Positions 28,529-36,639 of a DNA stretch of 64,000 nucleotides are shown piece after piece. The DNA is taken from NCBI GenBank assembly GCA_963808725.1, contig CAWEGO010000002.1:2356001-2420000 (forward strand), in the 5' to 3' direction. The position numbers and the translations under genes were made by a program. Position 1 is the first letter of the stretch. Each line of letters opens with the position of its first letter. Below the pieces are notes generated by a model that worked only from the letters and a program-made list of their open reading frames with translations, was not told the DNA's origin and made no database searches. The DNA comes from JAHFUA01 sp963808725 (GTDB lineage Bacteria; Acidobacteriota; Terriglobia; Terriglobales; Acidobacteriaceae).

Positions 28529-29275
28529 TTGAATCCTGACGCGATCCGCGAACTGTTCGAGAACGTACGCCGGGGCAAGCTCACGCCGGACGATGCCGTC
28601 GCCCGCTTGCGGCACCTGCCATTCGAAGACCTGGACTTCGCCAAAGTGGACCACCACCGCTCGCTGCGCGCCGGCTTTCCAGAGGTGGTACTGTCCGAAG
28701 GCAAGACCGCCAAGCAGGTGGCGTCAATTTTTTCGCGCCTGGCACGGCACCAGGCCAGTGTTCTCGCCACCCGGGCGACCCCGGAACAATTTACGGCGGT
28801 CCGCCGCGCGGTCAGGAAGGCGGAATACCGCGAGCTGGCGCGCGCCATCGTGCTCCAGCGAGACCGCACGAAATATGGCAAAGGCAAGATAATCGTGGTC
28901 TCGGCGGGAACGGGCGATATCCCCGTGGCCGAGGAAGCGGTGGTCACTGCCGAAGTCATGGGCAACGACGTCGAGCATTTGTACGACGTGGGCGTGGCCG
29001 GCATCCATCGCCTGCTGGCGCACCGCCAGGCGTTGTTCGACGCGCGGGTGGTGATCGTCTGCGCCGGCATGGAAGGCGCGCTGCCGAGCGTAGTGGGCGG
29101 CATGGTGAGTGTGCCGGTCATCGCCGTGCCCACCAGCGTTGGCTATGGCGCCGCCTTCAAAGGTCTTGCGGCGCTGCTGGGCATGATGAACTCCTGCGCC
29201 TCCAACGTCAGCGTGGTCAACATCGATAACGGATTCGGCGCCGGCTATGTCGCCTCGCTGATCAATCGCCTGTGA
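28529..29275 (+). CDS. larB: LarB, nickel-pincer cofactor biosynthesis carboxylase
   Basis: 248 residues. The family usually starts MNPxxLRELLxxV, so I chose the TTG at 28529 (M-NPDAIRELFENVRRG); no Shine-Dalgarno is present because a repeat abuts it. The body has LRHLPFEDLDFAKVDHHRSL and a C-terminal AIR-carboxylase-like domain with VVSAGTGDIPVAEEA, GVAGIHRLL, VCAGMEGALPSVVGG and a final NIDNGFGAGYVASL. LarB carboxylates nicotinic acid adenine dinucleotide in the first step toward the cofactor of lactate racemase. The partners larC and larE are not nearby. It is convergent with purB. Confidence 0.9.
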   Translation: MNPDAIRELFENVRRGKLTPDDAVARLRHLPFEDLDFAKVDHHRSLRAGFPEVVLSEGKTAKQVASIFSRLARHQASVLATRATPEQFTAVRRAVRKAEYRELARAIVLQRDRTKYGKGKIIVVSAGTGDIPVAEEAVVTAEVMGNDVEHLYDVGVAGIHRLLAHRQALFDARVVIVCAGMEGALPSVVGGMVSVPVIAVPTSVGYGAAFKGLAALLGMMNSCASNVSVVNIDNGFGAGYVASLINRL

Positions 29276-29347
29276 AGCCCGTCGCGCCCTGCCCAACAAT
29301 ACATAGATGCCTCGCTTCGCTCGGCATGACACTCTCTTGCAGGAGGC

Positions 29348-30658
29348 CTACTTCGGGCGCGCCTTCTTCCCGAACACGCGCGCGAAAATTTTGCCCACGT
29401 TGCGCAACTGACGTTTGAGATCAAACGCATGCTCTAGCTTGTTGTGTGGGACGCGCGACCTGATCTCCTTGTCATTCAACACCAGCTCGCGGAAGTTCAG
29501 GCCTTCTTTCCAAGCGCGCATGGCGTGGCTCTGAACCAGGCGGTAGGCTTCCTCGCGCGGCATGCCGGCCTCGGCCAGATCGAGCAGGAGCTGCCCGCTG
29601 AACACCAGCCCGCCCGTGCTCTCCAGGTTCGCCTTCATGCGCTCGGGATAGACGAGTTCGGTCTCGAGCAGGCCAGCCGCCTTGTGCAGCATGTAATCCA
29701 CCAGGATGGTGGAATCCGGCAGAATCACCCGCTCCACCGAAGAGTGCGAGATGTCGCGCTCATGCCACAGGGCGACGTTCTCAAACCCCGCCTGCGCGTT
29801 CGCGCGCACCACGCGGGCCAGTCCGCTGATCTGCTCCCAGTTCACCGGGTTGCGTTTGTGCGGCATGGCCGACGAGCCCTTCTGCTTCTCGCTGAAGAAC
29901 TCTTCCGCCTCGCGCACTTCGGTACGCTGCAGGTGGCGCATTTCGGTGGCGATGTTGTCGAGCGTACAGGCGATGACCGCCAGCGTGGCCAGGTAATATG
30001 CGTGCCGGTCGCGTTGGATCACCTGCGAACTCACCGGCGCCGCCTTCAGTCCCAGCCGCTCGCATATCTTTTCTTCGAGCGCCGGATCGAGGTGGGCGGC
30101 GCTGCCCACCGCGCCCGAGAGCTTGCCGACGCGCATCTCTTCGGCGGCGCGCTCGAACCGCTCTATATTGCGCTCGACCTCCGAATACCAGTTGGCCAGC
30201 TTGAGCCCGAAGGTGATGGGCTCGGCGTGGACGCCGTGCGTGCGTCCGATCATGGGAGTGTGCTGGAACTCGTGGGCGCGGCGATCGAGCACGCTCCGCA
30301 GGCGCACGAGGTCTTCGCGGATCAGCGCGGAAGCCGCCTGCACCTGCAGCGCCTGCGCGGTATCCACCACGTCGTTGGAAGTGAGGCCGAAGTGCAGCCA
30401 GCGCGATTCCGGGCCGACTTTTTCCGCCACCGCGGTGGTGAAGGCGACCACATCGTGCTTCACCTCGGCTTCGAGCTGGGCGATGCGCTCGAGATCAAAA
30501 TCCCCTTTGCGGCGGATGGCTGCGGCAGCCTTCTTTGGCACAAGGCCGGCTGCGGCGAGAGTTTCAGTGGCAGCGATCTCCACCCGCAGCCAGGTGCGGA
30601 ACTTGTTCTCGTCGCTCCAGATGCGGCCCATCTCCGGCCGCGTGTAACGCTTGATCAA
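29348..30658 (-). CDS. purB: Adenylosuccinate lyase
   Basis: 436 residues from a TTG at 30658, chosen because GGAGG (complement of 30666-30670) is seven bases upstream and the protein then begins M-IKRYTRPEMGRIWSDENK, the usual family start. The enzyme releases fumarate in two steps of purine synthesis. The fumarase/aspartase signature SSAMPHKRNPVNWEQISG is intact at about residue 260, and GRTHGVHAEPITFGLKLANW supplies the catalytic histidine region. It diverges from the MarR-type regulator with a short spacer. Confidence 0.95.
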   Translation of the reverse strand: MIKRYTRPEMGRIWSDENKFRTWLRVEIAATETLAAAGLVPKKAAAAIRRKGDFDLERIAQLEAEVKHDVVAFTTAVAEKVGPESRWLHFGLTSNDVVDTAQALQVQAASALIREDLVRLRSVLDRRAHEFQHTPMIGRTHGVHAEPITFGLKLANWYSEVERNIERFERAAEEMRVGKLSGAVGSAAHLDPALEEKICERLGLKAAPVSSQVIQRDRHAYYLATLAVIACTLDNIATEMRHLQRTEVREAEEFFSEKQKGSSAMPHKRNPVNWEQISGLARVVRANAQAGFENVALWHERDISHSSVERVILPDSTILVDYMLHKAAGLLETELVYPERMKANLESTGGLVFSGQLLLDLAEAGMPREEAYRLVQSHAMRAWKEGLNFRELVLNDKEIRSRVPHNKLEHAFDLKRQLRNVGKIFARVFGKKARPK

Positions 30659-30792
30659 AGTTCTGCCTCCGTACGCACGGGCGCCTCGTAAGCCTTTGGG
30701 GGAACCTACGATTCTAAATGCTCGGGAAAGGGCGGGCAAAAAACAATCCGCGCGATTGCATTCCGGTGGTCAATGGGGTAAGAATCTACGCC

Positions 30793-31254
30793 GTGCCGAA
30801 ACCAGCCCCGAGCGCCGACTATCAAGCCCTGGCCGAGTTCCGGTACCAGATCCGGAAGTTTCTGACCTTCAGCCAGGAGGCGGCCCGCGCCGCCGGCATC
30901 GACCCTCAACAGCATCAATTGCTGCTGGCCATCCGCGGCCTACCCGAGGGGATCAAGCCCAGCATCCGCGCGGTGGCGGAACGGCTGCAGATCCGGCACC
31001 ACAGCGCGGTGGAACTTATCGACCGCTCCGTCGCCCACGGGCTGGTGCAGCGCGAGCGCGACGGCGTCGATCGCCGGCAGGTAACCATCCACCTGACTCC
31101 CAAGGGAGAACGGTTGCTGAGCGAGCTCTCCCTGCACCATCGCGACGAACTTCGCACCGCTGGACGGGAGCTGGCACGCGTGCTGCGCTCTATCATTGCC
31201 GGCAGCGACGGTTCCCCGCGGGGCGGCGCGCGAACTTCGCGCAGGCGGGCCTGA
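30793..31254 (+). CDS. MarR-family winged-helix regulator
   Basis: About 153 residues from GTG 30793 (M-PKPAPSADYQALAEFRYQ); a longer frame from ATG 30718 is possible. The order of elements fits MarR: AEFRYQIRKFLTFSQEAARA, a helix-turn-helix (SIRAVAERLQIRHHSAVELI), and the wing VQRERDGVDRRQVTIHLTPKG with its DxR motif. The tail is Gly/Arg-rich. Its TGA overlaps the start of the acyltransferase frame, so the pair is probably co-transcribed. Ligand and target are unknown; autoregulation toward the divergent purB side is possible. Confidence 0.85.
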   Translation: MPKPAPSADYQALAEFRYQIRKFLTFSQEAARAAGIDPQQHQLLLAIRGLPEGIKPSIRAVAERLQIRHHSAVELIDRSVAHGLVQRERDGVDRRQVTIHLTPKGERLLSELSLHHRDELRTAGRELARVLRSIIAGSDGSPRGGARTSRRRA

Positions 31255-31289
31255 ACGCTGGCGCACGAATCCGTGAGCTGCTGAGCCGG

Positions 31290-32000
31290 TTGCGCTCGGC
31301 GCTAGTCTATTGGCCGCTAACCATCCTCTTTACCCTGCTCGTGGAGCCGGTATCGCTGGCGGCGGCGCTTCTCGACCAGAGCGGCCGGGCGCAGCACCGC
31401 ATGGTGGCGTTCTGGTCGGGGCTGCTGCTCCGGCTCTACGGCATGCCGGTGACGGTGACCGGCTTGGAACGGCTCGACCTCAGCCGCCCGCGCATCTATG
31501 CCGCCAACCATCTTTCCGCCCTCGACATCCCCGTGCTCTACCGCTACCTGCCATTTCAGTTCCGCATCATCGCTCACCGGGTGGTGTTCGGGGTGCCGCT
31601 GGTGGGATGGCACCTGCGCGCCGCGGGACAACTGATGATTGATCCGGAGAGCGTCGCGCTCTCGCGCCGCGCTCTGCGGGAGGCGGTGCAGACCTTGCGG
31701 CGGGGCTTGCCGCTGGTAGTTTTTCCCGAAGGCGAGCGCTCGCCTACCGGAGAGATGCTGCCGTTCCGCCGCGGCACGTTCCTTGTGGCCGTCGAAGCGC
31801 AGGCGGACGTAGTGCCGGTGGCGATCCTGGGCACATACCAGGCTTTTCCCAGAGGCTCATCGCATCTGCGTCCTGGGCGCCTGCGGTTGATTATCGGCGA
31901 CGCCATTCCGGTGGCCGGATACACAAAGCGTGATTTGAATGCTCTGGCGGAACGGACGCAGTCGGCAGTGGCCGAACTGTGCGCCGCGAAAGAGGAATAA
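31290..32000 (+). CDS. 1-acyl-glycerol-3-phosphate acyltransferase family protein
   Basis: The core has the acyltransferase HX4D motif in NHLSALDIPVLYRYL and the EGxRS-type motif in FPEGERSPTGEMLPFRRGT, with GTFLVAVEAQADVVPVAI following. The family transfers acyl chains to lysophosphatidic acid in phospholipid synthesis at the inner membrane; a hydrophobic stretch (ALVYWPLTILFTLLVEPVSL) provides an N-terminal membrane contact. The start is uncertain: the frame stays open far upstream through marR, with a CTG overlapping its TGA at 31251-31254 and a TTG at 31290. I give the TTG. Translational coupling to marR is likely. Confidence 0.8.
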   Translation: MRSALVYWPLTILFTLLVEPVSLAAALLDQSGRAQHRMVAFWSGLLLRLYGMPVTVTGLERLDLSRPRIYAANHLSALDIPVLYRYLPFQFRIIAHRVVFGVPLVGWHLRAAGQLMIDPESVALSRRALREAVQTLRRGLPLVVFPEGERSPTGEMLPFRRGTFLVAVEAQADVVPVAILGTYQAFPRGSSHLRPGRLRLIIGDAIPVAGYTKRDLNALAERTQSAVAELCAAKEE

Positions 32001-32067
32001 GGTGCGTGGCTTGAGAGCCCCGCCGAAGGACAGTACCTAGTAATCAGTACTCCGCCGGCTTATCAGA

Positions 32068-32073
32068 TAGAAT
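32068..32073 (+). promoter_or_regulatory. -10 box immediately before aroC (leaderless candidate)
   Basis: TAGAAT lies six bases before the aroC ATG, so a transcript from it would begin at or next to the start codon. No Shine-Dalgarno exists between them (the gap is CCCCCC). I could not identify a good -35 box. Confidence 0.4.
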
Positions 32074-32079
32074 CCCCCC

Positions 32080-33273
32080 ATGTTGCGTTTCTCCACCGCG
32101 GGTGAGTCGCACGGCGAAGCCTTGGTAGCCGTGCTCTCCGGGGTGCCGGCCGGGTTAAGGGTCGACTCCGCCTTCATCGACCGCGAGCTGTGGCGGCGGC
32201 AGCAGGGATACGGCCGCGGCGGACGCATGAAGATCGAGCGCGACAGCGCGCACATTCTCTCCGGGGTACGGCACGGGGCAACCATCGGCTCGCCTATCGC
32301 CCTGACCATCGAGAATCGCGACTGGAAGAACTGGCAGGAGGCTCTGCCCGTGGGTGCGGGTGATCCGGAAAAACACAAGGCGGTGAACTCGCCGCGGCCC
32401 GGCCATGCTGATCTGGCCGGCGCTCTTAAGTACAACTTCCAGGAAGCGCGCTACGTGCTGGAGCGCGCCTCGGCGCGCGAATCGGCGGCGCGCGTCGCCG
32501 CCGGGGCCATCGCCAAGCTGCTGTTGCGCGAGTTCGCCATCGAGGTGCTTAGCCACGTCCTGGCGGTGGGTGGCGCCGCGGTGCGGGATGCGGAGTTTGC
32601 CTGGGAGAAGATTCAGGCTCTCTCTACCCGCGAGGAAGTGCTGCTGAACTGCGCCGATGCTGAGGCTGAAGAGCGCATGAAGGCGGAAGTGGACAACGCC
32701 CTCAAGTCCGGCGACTCCGTCGGCGGCGTCTTCGAAGTGGTGGCGCACGGCGTTCCTCCGGGCCTGGGCACCTACGCCAACTGGGACGAGCGCCTGGACG
32801 CGCTGCTGGCCGCCGCCGTGATGTCGTTGCAGGCGGTGAAAGCGGTGGAGATCGGTTCCGGCATCGCCGCTGCGGCCTCGCCGGGGTCGGCCGTGCACGA
32901 TGCGATAGGATATGATCGGCGCGCCACTGGCGACGGTCGCGCCGGCTACACCGGGTTCATGCGCAGGACCAACCACGCCGGCGGGATCGAAGGCGGAATC
33001 TCCAACGGCGAGGACATCCTGGTCCGCGGCTATCTGAAGCCGATCTCCACGCTGCGGCGGCCGCTGGAGTCGGTGGACTTCCGGACGCGCGAGCCGGTGA
33101 AGGCGGCCTATGAGCGCTCGGACGTGTGCGTGGTTCCGGCAGCCGGAGTGGGAGGCGAGGCCATGGTGGCGCTCACGCTGGCGCGCTGTGCGCTGGAGAA
33201 GTTCGGCGGCGATTCCATGGGAGAAATGCTGCGGAACTTTGACGGCTATCGCGAGCAGTTGCGGCGATTTTAG
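32080..33273 (+). CDS. aroC: Chorismate synthase
   Basis: 397 residues, full length. FMN-dependent chorismate synthase makes chorismate from EPSP, the last step of the shikimate pathway. Family landmarks are present: FSTAGESHGEAL at the N-terminus, RPGHADLAGALKY, RASARESAARVAAGAIAK, and RRTNHAGGIEGGISNGEDI. No other shikimate gene is adjacent. The gene appears leaderless. Its TAG is followed within a few bases by a long palindromic spacer. Confidence 0.97.
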   Translation: MLRFSTAGESHGEALVAVLSGVPAGLRVDSAFIDRELWRRQQGYGRGGRMKIERDSAHILSGVRHGATIGSPIALTIENRDWKNWQEALPVGAGDPEKHKAVNSPRPGHADLAGALKYNFQEARYVLERASARESAARVAAGAIAKLLLREFAIEVLSHVLAVGGAAVRDAEFAWEKIQALSTREEVLLNCADAEAEERMKAEVDNALKSGDSVGGVFEVVAHGVPPGLGTYANWDERLDALLAAAVMSLQAVKAVEIGSGIAAAASPGSAVHDAIGYDRRATGDGRAGYTGFMRRTNHAGGIEGGISNGEDILVRGYLKPISTLRRPLESVDFRTREPVKAAYERSDVCVVPAAGVGGEAMVALTLARCALEKFGGDSMGEMLRNFDGYREQLRRF

Positions 33274-33277
33274 TTTC

Positions 33278-33415
33278 GGGAAGGGCACGGCTTTAGCCGT
33301 GCCGTCTAGGGTGGTTTGAGGTTGGCTTTAGCCCCTGAGGTAGATGATGGCCCCAGGGGCTAAAGCCCCTACAAATATACGCCTCCAGCGGCACGGCTGA
33401 AGCCCTGCCCTTCCC
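33278..33415. repeat. Nested palindromic spacer element
   Basis: The outer arms are GGGAAGGGCACGGCTTTAGC (from 33278) and a mirrored CGGCACGGCTGAAGCCCTGC ending in CCTTCCC at 33415. Inside is a second pair: GGCTTTAGCCCCTGAGG near 33332 and CCAGGGGCTAAAGCCCC near 33352. The left outer arm is itself a near-perfect hairpin (GGCACGGCT/AGCCGTGCC). It could form one large cruciform or serve as a terminator after aroC. Confidence 0.8.
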
Positions 33416-33466
33416 AAACGTCCGTAGAAACAATTCGAGAAATCGAAACGAGAAACTAGAAACCGC

Positions 33467-33976
33467 TTGATCTATCCCGTCGTCAAATATGGCAACCCGG
33501 TTCTGGAGAAACCGGCAGAACCCATCACCGTCTTCGATGACAAGCTGCGCAAGCTGGTCGAGGACATGTTCGAGTCCATGTACGCGGCGCATGGCGTAGG
33601 TCTGGCGGCGCCGCAGATCGGCGTCTCCAAGCGCCTGGCCGTCATCGACGTTACCTTCAAGGAAGACCCCAAGGCCAAGCTGGTGCTGGTAAATCCGGAG
33701 ATCGTTCGCACCGAGGGGAAGCAGCGCGGCAGCGAAGGCTGCCTGAGCCTTCCCGAGTTCCGGGAAGAGGTCACGCGTCCGCTGCGCGTCACCGTGCGCG
33801 CCAAGGATGCCACCGGCAAGCCCTTCGAGACCACCGGCGAAGAGCTGCTGGCCCGCGCCCTCGTGCATGAGACCGATCACTTGAATGGCAAGCTCTACAT
33901 CAGCCACATCAGCGCGCTCAAGCGCGATCTGATGAAGCGCAAGATTCGCAAGCTGATGAAAACGGGGGAGTGGTAA
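33467..33976 (+). CDS. def: Peptide deformylase
   Basis: 169 residues from a TTG at 33467 giving M-IYPVVKYGNPVLEKPAEP, the usual family start; no ATG or ribosome site is available. All three motifs are intact: GVGLAAPQIG (I), EGCLSLP (II, cysteine metal ligand) and HETDHLNG (III, both histidine ligands and the catalytic glutamate). The enzyme removes the N-formyl group from nascent proteins. fmt, which adds the formyl group to initiator tRNA, lies downstream, a classic def-fmt pairing here interrupted by a small membrane-protein gene. Confidence 0.95.
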   Translation: MIYPVVKYGNPVLEKPAEPITVFDDKLRKLVEDMFESMYAAHGVGLAAPQIGVSKRLAVIDVTFKEDPKAKLVLVNPEIVRTEGKQRGSEGCLSLPEFREEVTRPLRVTVRAKDATGKPFETTGEELLARALVHETDHLNGKLYISHISALKRDLMKRKIRKLMKTGEW

Positions 33977-34006
33977 AGGCTGGATAGTCGGAAAAGGCTC
34001 TTTTCG

Positions 34007-34180
34007 ATGACGAAATTTGATAACTGGCCGCTGTGGCTGCAGCTGTTGGTAGGTGTGCCACACGCGCTCCTCGCGGGGATTCTCGTTTGGGTTTGGACGC
34101 CATTACCCGGACGAGGGTTCTATTTGGCCGTGGGTCTGTTTGTGTACCTGTGCTTGTTCTATCTGGTTTTTGTGCGATGA
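34007..34180 (+). CDS. Small two-helix membrane protein between def and fmt
   Basis: 57 residues from ATG 34007 to TGA 34178-34180. The sequence is mostly two hydrophobic helices, WLQLLVGVPHALLAGILVWV (about 10-29) and YLAVGLFVYLCLFYLVFV (about 39-56), joined by a short TPLPGRGF turn. Spacing of 30 bases after def and 25 before fmt fits one operon. It looks like a real small inner-membrane protein because the hydrophobic pattern spans the whole frame; the role is unknown. The ribosome site (AAAAGG) is weak. Confidence 0.65.
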   Translation: MTKFDNWPLWLQLLVGVPHALLAGILVWVWTPLPGRGFYLAVGLFVYLCLFYLVFVR

Positions 34181-34205
34181 ACCTCCAAGCCGCCACCTGA
34201 AAGCG

Positions 34206-35147
34206 ATGGATCTCGTTTTTTGCGGTACGCCTGAGTTCGCCGTCCCCACGCTGAAGAAGCTGGTGGTGGGCGGACATAAAGTTCGCCTCGTCGTCACGCA
34301 GCCGGACCGGCCCAGCGGACGCGGCCAGGAACTCGCCGCTCCGCCGGCCAAGCGGCTGGCGCAATCGCTCGGGCTGCCCGTTGTCCAGCCGGACAAGATC
34401 AAGAACAACCAGGAATTCCGCGAGCAGCTCGCAGCGCTCGCGGCGGAGGCCATAATCGTAGTCGGCTACGGGCGCATCATTCCCAAGTGGATGATCGACT
34501 TGCCGCGACACGGCAACATCAACCTGCACGGCTCGTTGTTGCCCAAGTACCGCGGCGCGGCGCCTATCCAGTGGGCCATCGCGCGCGGCGAAACCATTAC
34601 CGGCGTGACCACCATGCGCATCGACGAGGGACTCGATACCGGCGACATCCTGCTGCAGCGCGAGATGCCCATCGATCCCGAGGACACAGCCGTGACCCTG
34701 GCGCCGCGGCTGGCCGAGCTCGGCTCCGGACTCATGCTCGAAACCCTGCGCGGCCTCGAGGGTGGAACGATCCAGCCGCGCAAGCAGGACAACACTGAGG
34801 CCTCGCTCGCGCCGATTCTCGAAAAAGACGAAGGCCGCATCGACTTCAACCGCGAGGCGCCGGAGATTCTGAACCGTCTGCGCGGCTTCCAGCCCTGGCC
34901 GGGCGCGTTCACCAGCTTCCGCGGCAAGAACCTGGCGCTGCACCGGGCACGCCTGGCCGCTTATGGAATAGGACCGCTTGTCCCCAGCGAAATGAAGGCC
35001 GCCGGCGAAGACCTGTTCCTGGGATGCGGCGAAGGCACCGCCTTGCAGGTGATCGAACTGCAACCCGAAGGCAGACGGCGCATGAGCGCGAAGGACTTCA
35101 TTCATGGGTACAGGCCGAAGGCGGGGGAGAGATTGGGGAGTACCTAG
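34206..35147 (+). CDS. fmt: Methionyl-tRNA formyltransferase
   Basis: 313 residues from ATG 34206 (M-DLVFCGTPEFAVPTLKKL); the frame is open farther upstream through the small membrane gene, but this start matches the family. Landmarks are NINLHGSLLPKYRGAAPIQW (catalytic His and the SLLPKYRG loop), GVTTMRIDEGLDTGDIL, and FQPWPGAFTSF at the C-terminal domain junction. The enzyme formylates initiator Met-tRNA using 10-formyltetrahydrofolate. The stop codon TAG (35145-35147) is the centre of the repeat word AGTACCTAGTACC, so the gene end lies inside a spacer repeat. Confidence 0.97.
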   Translation: MDLVFCGTPEFAVPTLKKLVVGGHKVRLVVTQPDRPSGRGQELAAPPAKRLAQSLGLPVVQPDKIKNNQEFREQLAALAAEAIIVVGYGRIIPKWMIDLPRHGNINLHGSLLPKYRGAAPIQWAIARGETITGVTTMRIDEGLDTGDILLQREMPIDPEDTAVTLAPRLAELGSGLMLETLRGLEGGTIQPRKQDNTEASLAPILEKDEGRIDFNREAPEILNRLRGFQPWPGAFTSFRGKNLALHRARLAAYGIGPLVPSEMKAAGEDLFLGCGEGTALQVIELQPEGRRRMSAKDFIHGYRPKAGERLGST

Positions 35148-35240
35148 TACCAAGTACCTAGTACCGAGTTCGGCGAGGTGGCTTGGTACGTGGTAGTTGG
35201 TACTCGGTACTTGGTACTCGGTACTTGGTACTCGATACAA
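35142..35240. repeat. Inverted repeat of tandem GTACTTGGTACTCG words
   Basis: The left arm (from 35142) has AGTACCTAGTACCAAGTACC and continues TAGTACCGAGT. The right arm (about 35202-35236) has tandem GGTACTCGGTACTTGGTACT units that mirror it. Related single or tandem words occur at about 32032, 51497-51529 and 52719-52752. It supplies the fmt stop codon and ends just before the rsmB ATG. Confidence 0.8.
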
Positions 35241-35244
35241 GTTA

Positions 35245-36576
35245 ATGGCCTTATCCCCTTCCCGTTCCGCCGCTTTCGACATCCTGATGCGCGTCGAGCA
35301 AGGCGCGTTCGCGGATGAACTGCTGCACTCCGAGCGGCTGAATGGCCTCACTCCAGTTGACCGCGCGCTCTGTACCCAGATCGTGATGGGTGTGCTGCGC
35401 TGGCGGTCACAACTCGACGAAATGATCGCCTTGTGGTCGAAGGCGCCTCCACACAAGCTCGATCTTGAAGTTGTCACAGCGCTGCGCATGGGCGTGTATC
35501 AACTGGCGCACCTGGAGCGCGTCCCGGCGCATGCCGCCGTTGATCAGACGGTGGAACTGGTCAAGCGCGCAGGCCGGCGATTTGCCGCACCCATGGTGAA
35601 TGCGGTCATGCGCAAGATCGCCGCATCCCGGCCCGCTCCGGTGCCGCCGATAGGAGAGGAAGAATCTCTCGATCGGATCGCATCCGCCACCGCACATCCG
35701 CTCTGGCTTCTGCAGCGATGGTCGGCCGAGTACGGCCTCGGCGCAGTCCAGCAGATCGCGCGCTACGATCAGGAAATCCCAGTGCCCACGCTGCGCCTGC
35801 GAGATCCCAAAGCTGAGAGCGACTTGCGGGACGAAGGCGTCGAGCTTGCGCTGGGCGGGCTCGTGGCGGGCGCTCGCCGCGTGATCTCGGGTGACGTGAC
35901 CAAGACGCGCGCGTTCGCCGCAGGTCGCGCCTATCCGCAGGACGAAGCCTCCCAACTGGTGGCCTTGCTGGTCGGTCACGGCACGCGAATACTGGACTGC
36001 TGCGCGGCGCCCGGCGGCAAAACGTCAGTCATAGCCGAACGCAACTCGTCTTCGCTGGTGGTCGCGGCGGAACTTCATCTCGCGCGGGCCACGTTGACGC
36101 GCCGTCTGGTACGCGCGCGGAATGTCTGCGTGGTTGCCGCCAACGCCGAGGCTTTGCCGCTCGGGCCGACCTTCGACCGTGTGCTCGCCGACGTTCCCTG
36201 CTCGGGTACCGGCACGCTGGCGCGCAATCCCGAAATCAAATGGCGGCTCCGGCCCGAAGATCTCTCGGACCTGCACCGCCGCCAGGTGTCGATCCTGCGC
36301 GCGGTGCTCTCCTGTCTCGTCCCCGGCGGACGCCTGGTGTATTCCACCTGCTCGCTGGAACGGGAAGAAAACGAGGATGTGGTGGCCGAGGTGATGCGCA
36401 ACGACTTCCGCTTGCTCGACTGCCGCGACGAACTGCAGCGGCTCCAGGCCGAAGGCGAAGTCGCGAGGGATGATTTTGATTCTCTCGTCCGCGGCAAATT
36501 CCTGCGGACCTTACCGGGCGTTCATCCCTGCGATGGCTTTTTCGCTGCCATGATCGAAGTCGCCAGCAGCCGGTAG
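35245..36576 (+). CDS. rsmB: 16S rRNA m5C967 methyltransferase RsmB
   Basis: 443 residues from ATG 35245; an in-frame GTG at 35197 would translate the spacer repeat and is rejected. An N-terminal NusB-like RNA-binding domain (about 1-130, SRSAAFDILMRVEQGAFADE) precedes a Rossmann methyltransferase: ILDCCAAPGGKTSVIAE (SAM motif), LADVPCSGTGTLARNPEIKW (motif IV with the PC cysteine) and GGRLVYSTCSLEREENEDVV (motif VI with the TC catalytic cysteine). It follows fmt, the widespread def-fmt-rsmB order. Confidence 0.95.
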   Translation: MALSPSRSAAFDILMRVEQGAFADELLHSERLNGLTPVDRALCTQIVMGVLRWRSQLDEMIALWSKAPPHKLDLEVVTALRMGVYQLAHLERVPAHAAVDQTVELVKRAGRRFAAPMVNAVMRKIAASRPAPVPPIGEEESLDRIASATAHPLWLLQRWSAEYGLGAVQQIARYDQEIPVPTLRLRDPKAESDLRDEGVELALGGLVAGARRVISGDVTKTRAFAAGRAYPQDEASQLVALLVGHGTRILDCCAAPGGKTSVIAERNSSSLVVAAELHLARATLTRRLVRARNVCVVAANAEALPLGPTFDRVLADVPCSGTGTLARNPEIKWRLRPEDLSDLHRRQVSILRAVLSCLVPGGRLVYSTCSLEREENEDVVAEVMRNDFRLLDCRDELQRLQAEGEVARDDFDSLVRGKFLRTLPGVHPCDGFFAAMIEVASSR

Positions 36577-36639
36577 CCAGTCTGCGGCTGGCAATACCGC
36601 CGCAACGTTACTCTGGCGACGGGTGACTGGCGACTTTCG

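Noticed and set aside
33918..35489. 523-codon minus-strand frame across fmt and its flanks
   Set aside because: It is antisense to fmt and rsmB and translates the GTAC repeat; composition is that of a shadow frame.
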